From positions 1 to 13,215 of the forward strand of contig JAUYDD010000027.1 in NCBI GenBank assembly GCA_030704765.1: 13,215 bases of DNA, in the 5' to 3' direction. Under the pieces are notes generated by a model that saw only the letters and a list, made by a program, of their open reading frames with translations, made no database searches and was not told the origin of the DNA. The stretch is from Nanobdellota archaeon. Lineage in GTDB: Archaea; Nanobdellota; Nanobdellia; Pacearchaeales; GW2011-AR1. Below, one piece after another: positions 12,782-13,215 of this stretch. Within the stretch, counting starts at the first letter, position 1; the number at the start of each line of letters is the position of its first letter. Made by a program: the position numbers and the translations under genes.

Positions 12782-13191
12782 GTTTTGCTTTGCAAAATCC
12801 TGCTCTAGGAACATTACATTTTGATTATATAGAGAAAGACATAAACTTTTACCAAGTTTTTATGTCTTTCCATTGATAGCAGGGGCGCGGCTGGCAAAAA
12901 ATCAGCGTCCTTTGCTATAATGTTAAGTCAACCTTAATTCTTAACATTACTCTCACCTCGCTGAACGCTCGGTTCAAATTAATAATGCTCAATCTTCTCC
13001 TCTTGCTCGAAGATTTTGTTGATTATGGTGTTAATGTCAGAAATTAAACCACATCTTTTAAGATGCGGATGTTAGTTTGTTTTAATTTCTGAGCATCCTA
13101 AAAACAAGGGCCAATCAAACCACACTCGCCAGCAGGCGATTTTTTAGCTGTGGCAAAAAACCTTTAGGGTGTGGTGGCCCATTGTTTTTTT
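12782..13191. ncRNA. candidate long structured non-coding RNA or ssDNA-folding region
   Basis: No gene, but a succession of hairpins: TTTTGC/GCAAAA (12783-12797); a 15-bp stem GAAAGACATAAACTT with AAG-TT-TTTATGTCTTTC (12834-12870); TAGCAGGGG with CCTTTGCTA plus GCTGG/TCAGC (12877-12917); TAATGTTAAG/CTTAACATTA (12918-12949, perfect 10 bp); TGAAC/GTTCA (12962-12976); AATCTTC/GAAGATT (12991-13015); then element copy 2 ending in T7 (13185-13191). Base composition is richer in GC than the surrounding genes. On the plus strand a TATA-like TTTATATAG (12741-12749) would start a transcript near 12768 that ends at T7, about 420 nt. On the minus strand an AT box lies at 13197-13209. No SRP, RNase P or tmRNA signature was found. 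Confidence 0.4.
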
Positions 13192-13195
13192 GATA
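13033..13195. repeat. two-hairpin element, copy 2 with inserted hairpins
   Basis: Same order and orientation as copy 1: 12-bp stem TCAGAAATTAAA (13037-13048) with TTTAATTTCTGA (13081-13092), hairpin CCACATCT/AGATGCGG (13049-13068), identical linker GCATCCTAAAA, ACAAGGGC (13104-13111) pairing with GCCCaTTGT, and the 3' end GGTGGCCCATTG plus T7. The second hairpin is enlarged: CCACAC (13120-13125) with GTGTGG (13169-13174) encloses a 35-nt insert (13126-13160) containing TCGCC/GGCGA and TTTTTTaGC/GCAAAAAA. The long stem differs from copy 1 by two paired, compensatory substitutions. Confidence 0.8.
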
Positions 13196-13215
13196 TCAAT
13201 AATATAGATAATAAA

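Noticed and set aside
12955..12985. tRNA T-arm-like segment (GAACGCTCGGTTCAAAT)
   Set aside because: The loop order is wrong for a T-arm, and no acceptor, D or anticodon stems could be found around it on either strand.
12782..13191. SRP RNA, RNase P RNA or tmRNA
   Set aside because: None of the conserved cores (for example GGAAG...AGCC of SRP helix 8, or ACAGAA of RNase P) is visible on either strand; a covariance-model scan would settle it.

Overview
The window looks like chromosome from a low-GC archaeon, most likely of the DPANN group (Woesearchaeota/Pacearchaeota-like). Four things support this: a phosphoglycerate kinase of the archaeal subfamily (an AHQG motif where bacterial enzymes have HLGRP), a TrmB-type sugar regulator, TATA boxes about 20-30 nt ahead of several start codons in mostly leaderless or short-leader genes, and a SpoIIM-type membrane protein. 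The lineage is inferred from protein character alone; no marker gene is present.

Layout. 1-714 is the 3' part of a SpoIIM/DUF95-like membrane protein. It converges with a charged, coiled-coil protein on the minus strand (719-1498). 1499-2589 is mostly gene-poor. It holds three clear hairpins and a compound hairpin, one small hypothetical gene (1970-2233) and two short, doubtful reading frames. 2590-5444 carries lower-glycolysis genes: a bacterial-type GAPDH and an archaeal-type PGK, with a membrane-anchored 30-cysteine protein between them. 5503-6087 is an unrecognised protein. It is followed by what looks like the tail of a PIN-domain toxin and a 19-codon leader frame that overlaps the next gene by ATGA.

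6282-9696 is a carbohydrate cluster. A GH130-type glycoside phosphorylase, a HIT-family protein and glucosamine-6-phosphate deaminase are packed with 0-1 nt between them, and an (alpha/alpha)6-barrel glycosidase (amylo-1,6-glucosidase/GH100-like) follows. With GAPDH and PGK, this suggests that external or stored glycans and amino sugars are funnelled into glycolysis. On the minus strand, a TrmB-family regulator and a double zinc-ribbon protein (9847-11002) are natural candidates for controlling sugar genes.

The right end is the most unusual part. A minus-strand gene (11194-12684) encodes an apparently undescribed fusion: a receiver-like domain lacking its phosphoacceptor aspartate, joined to a malate/lactate dehydrogenase fold that keeps His, Asp, Arg and GxxGxxG signatures. 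Two direct copies of a two-hairpin element (11018-11149 and 13033-13195) bracket this gene. The long stem of the element differs between copies by two paired, compensatory substitutions, which is good evidence for selection on a folded RNA or single-stranded DNA. Copy 2 carries an extra 35-nt hairpin-bearing insert and is preceded by five more hairpins, making 12782-13191 a nearly continuous structured non-coding region. I could not match it to SRP RNA, RNase P RNA, tmRNA or a CRISPR array.
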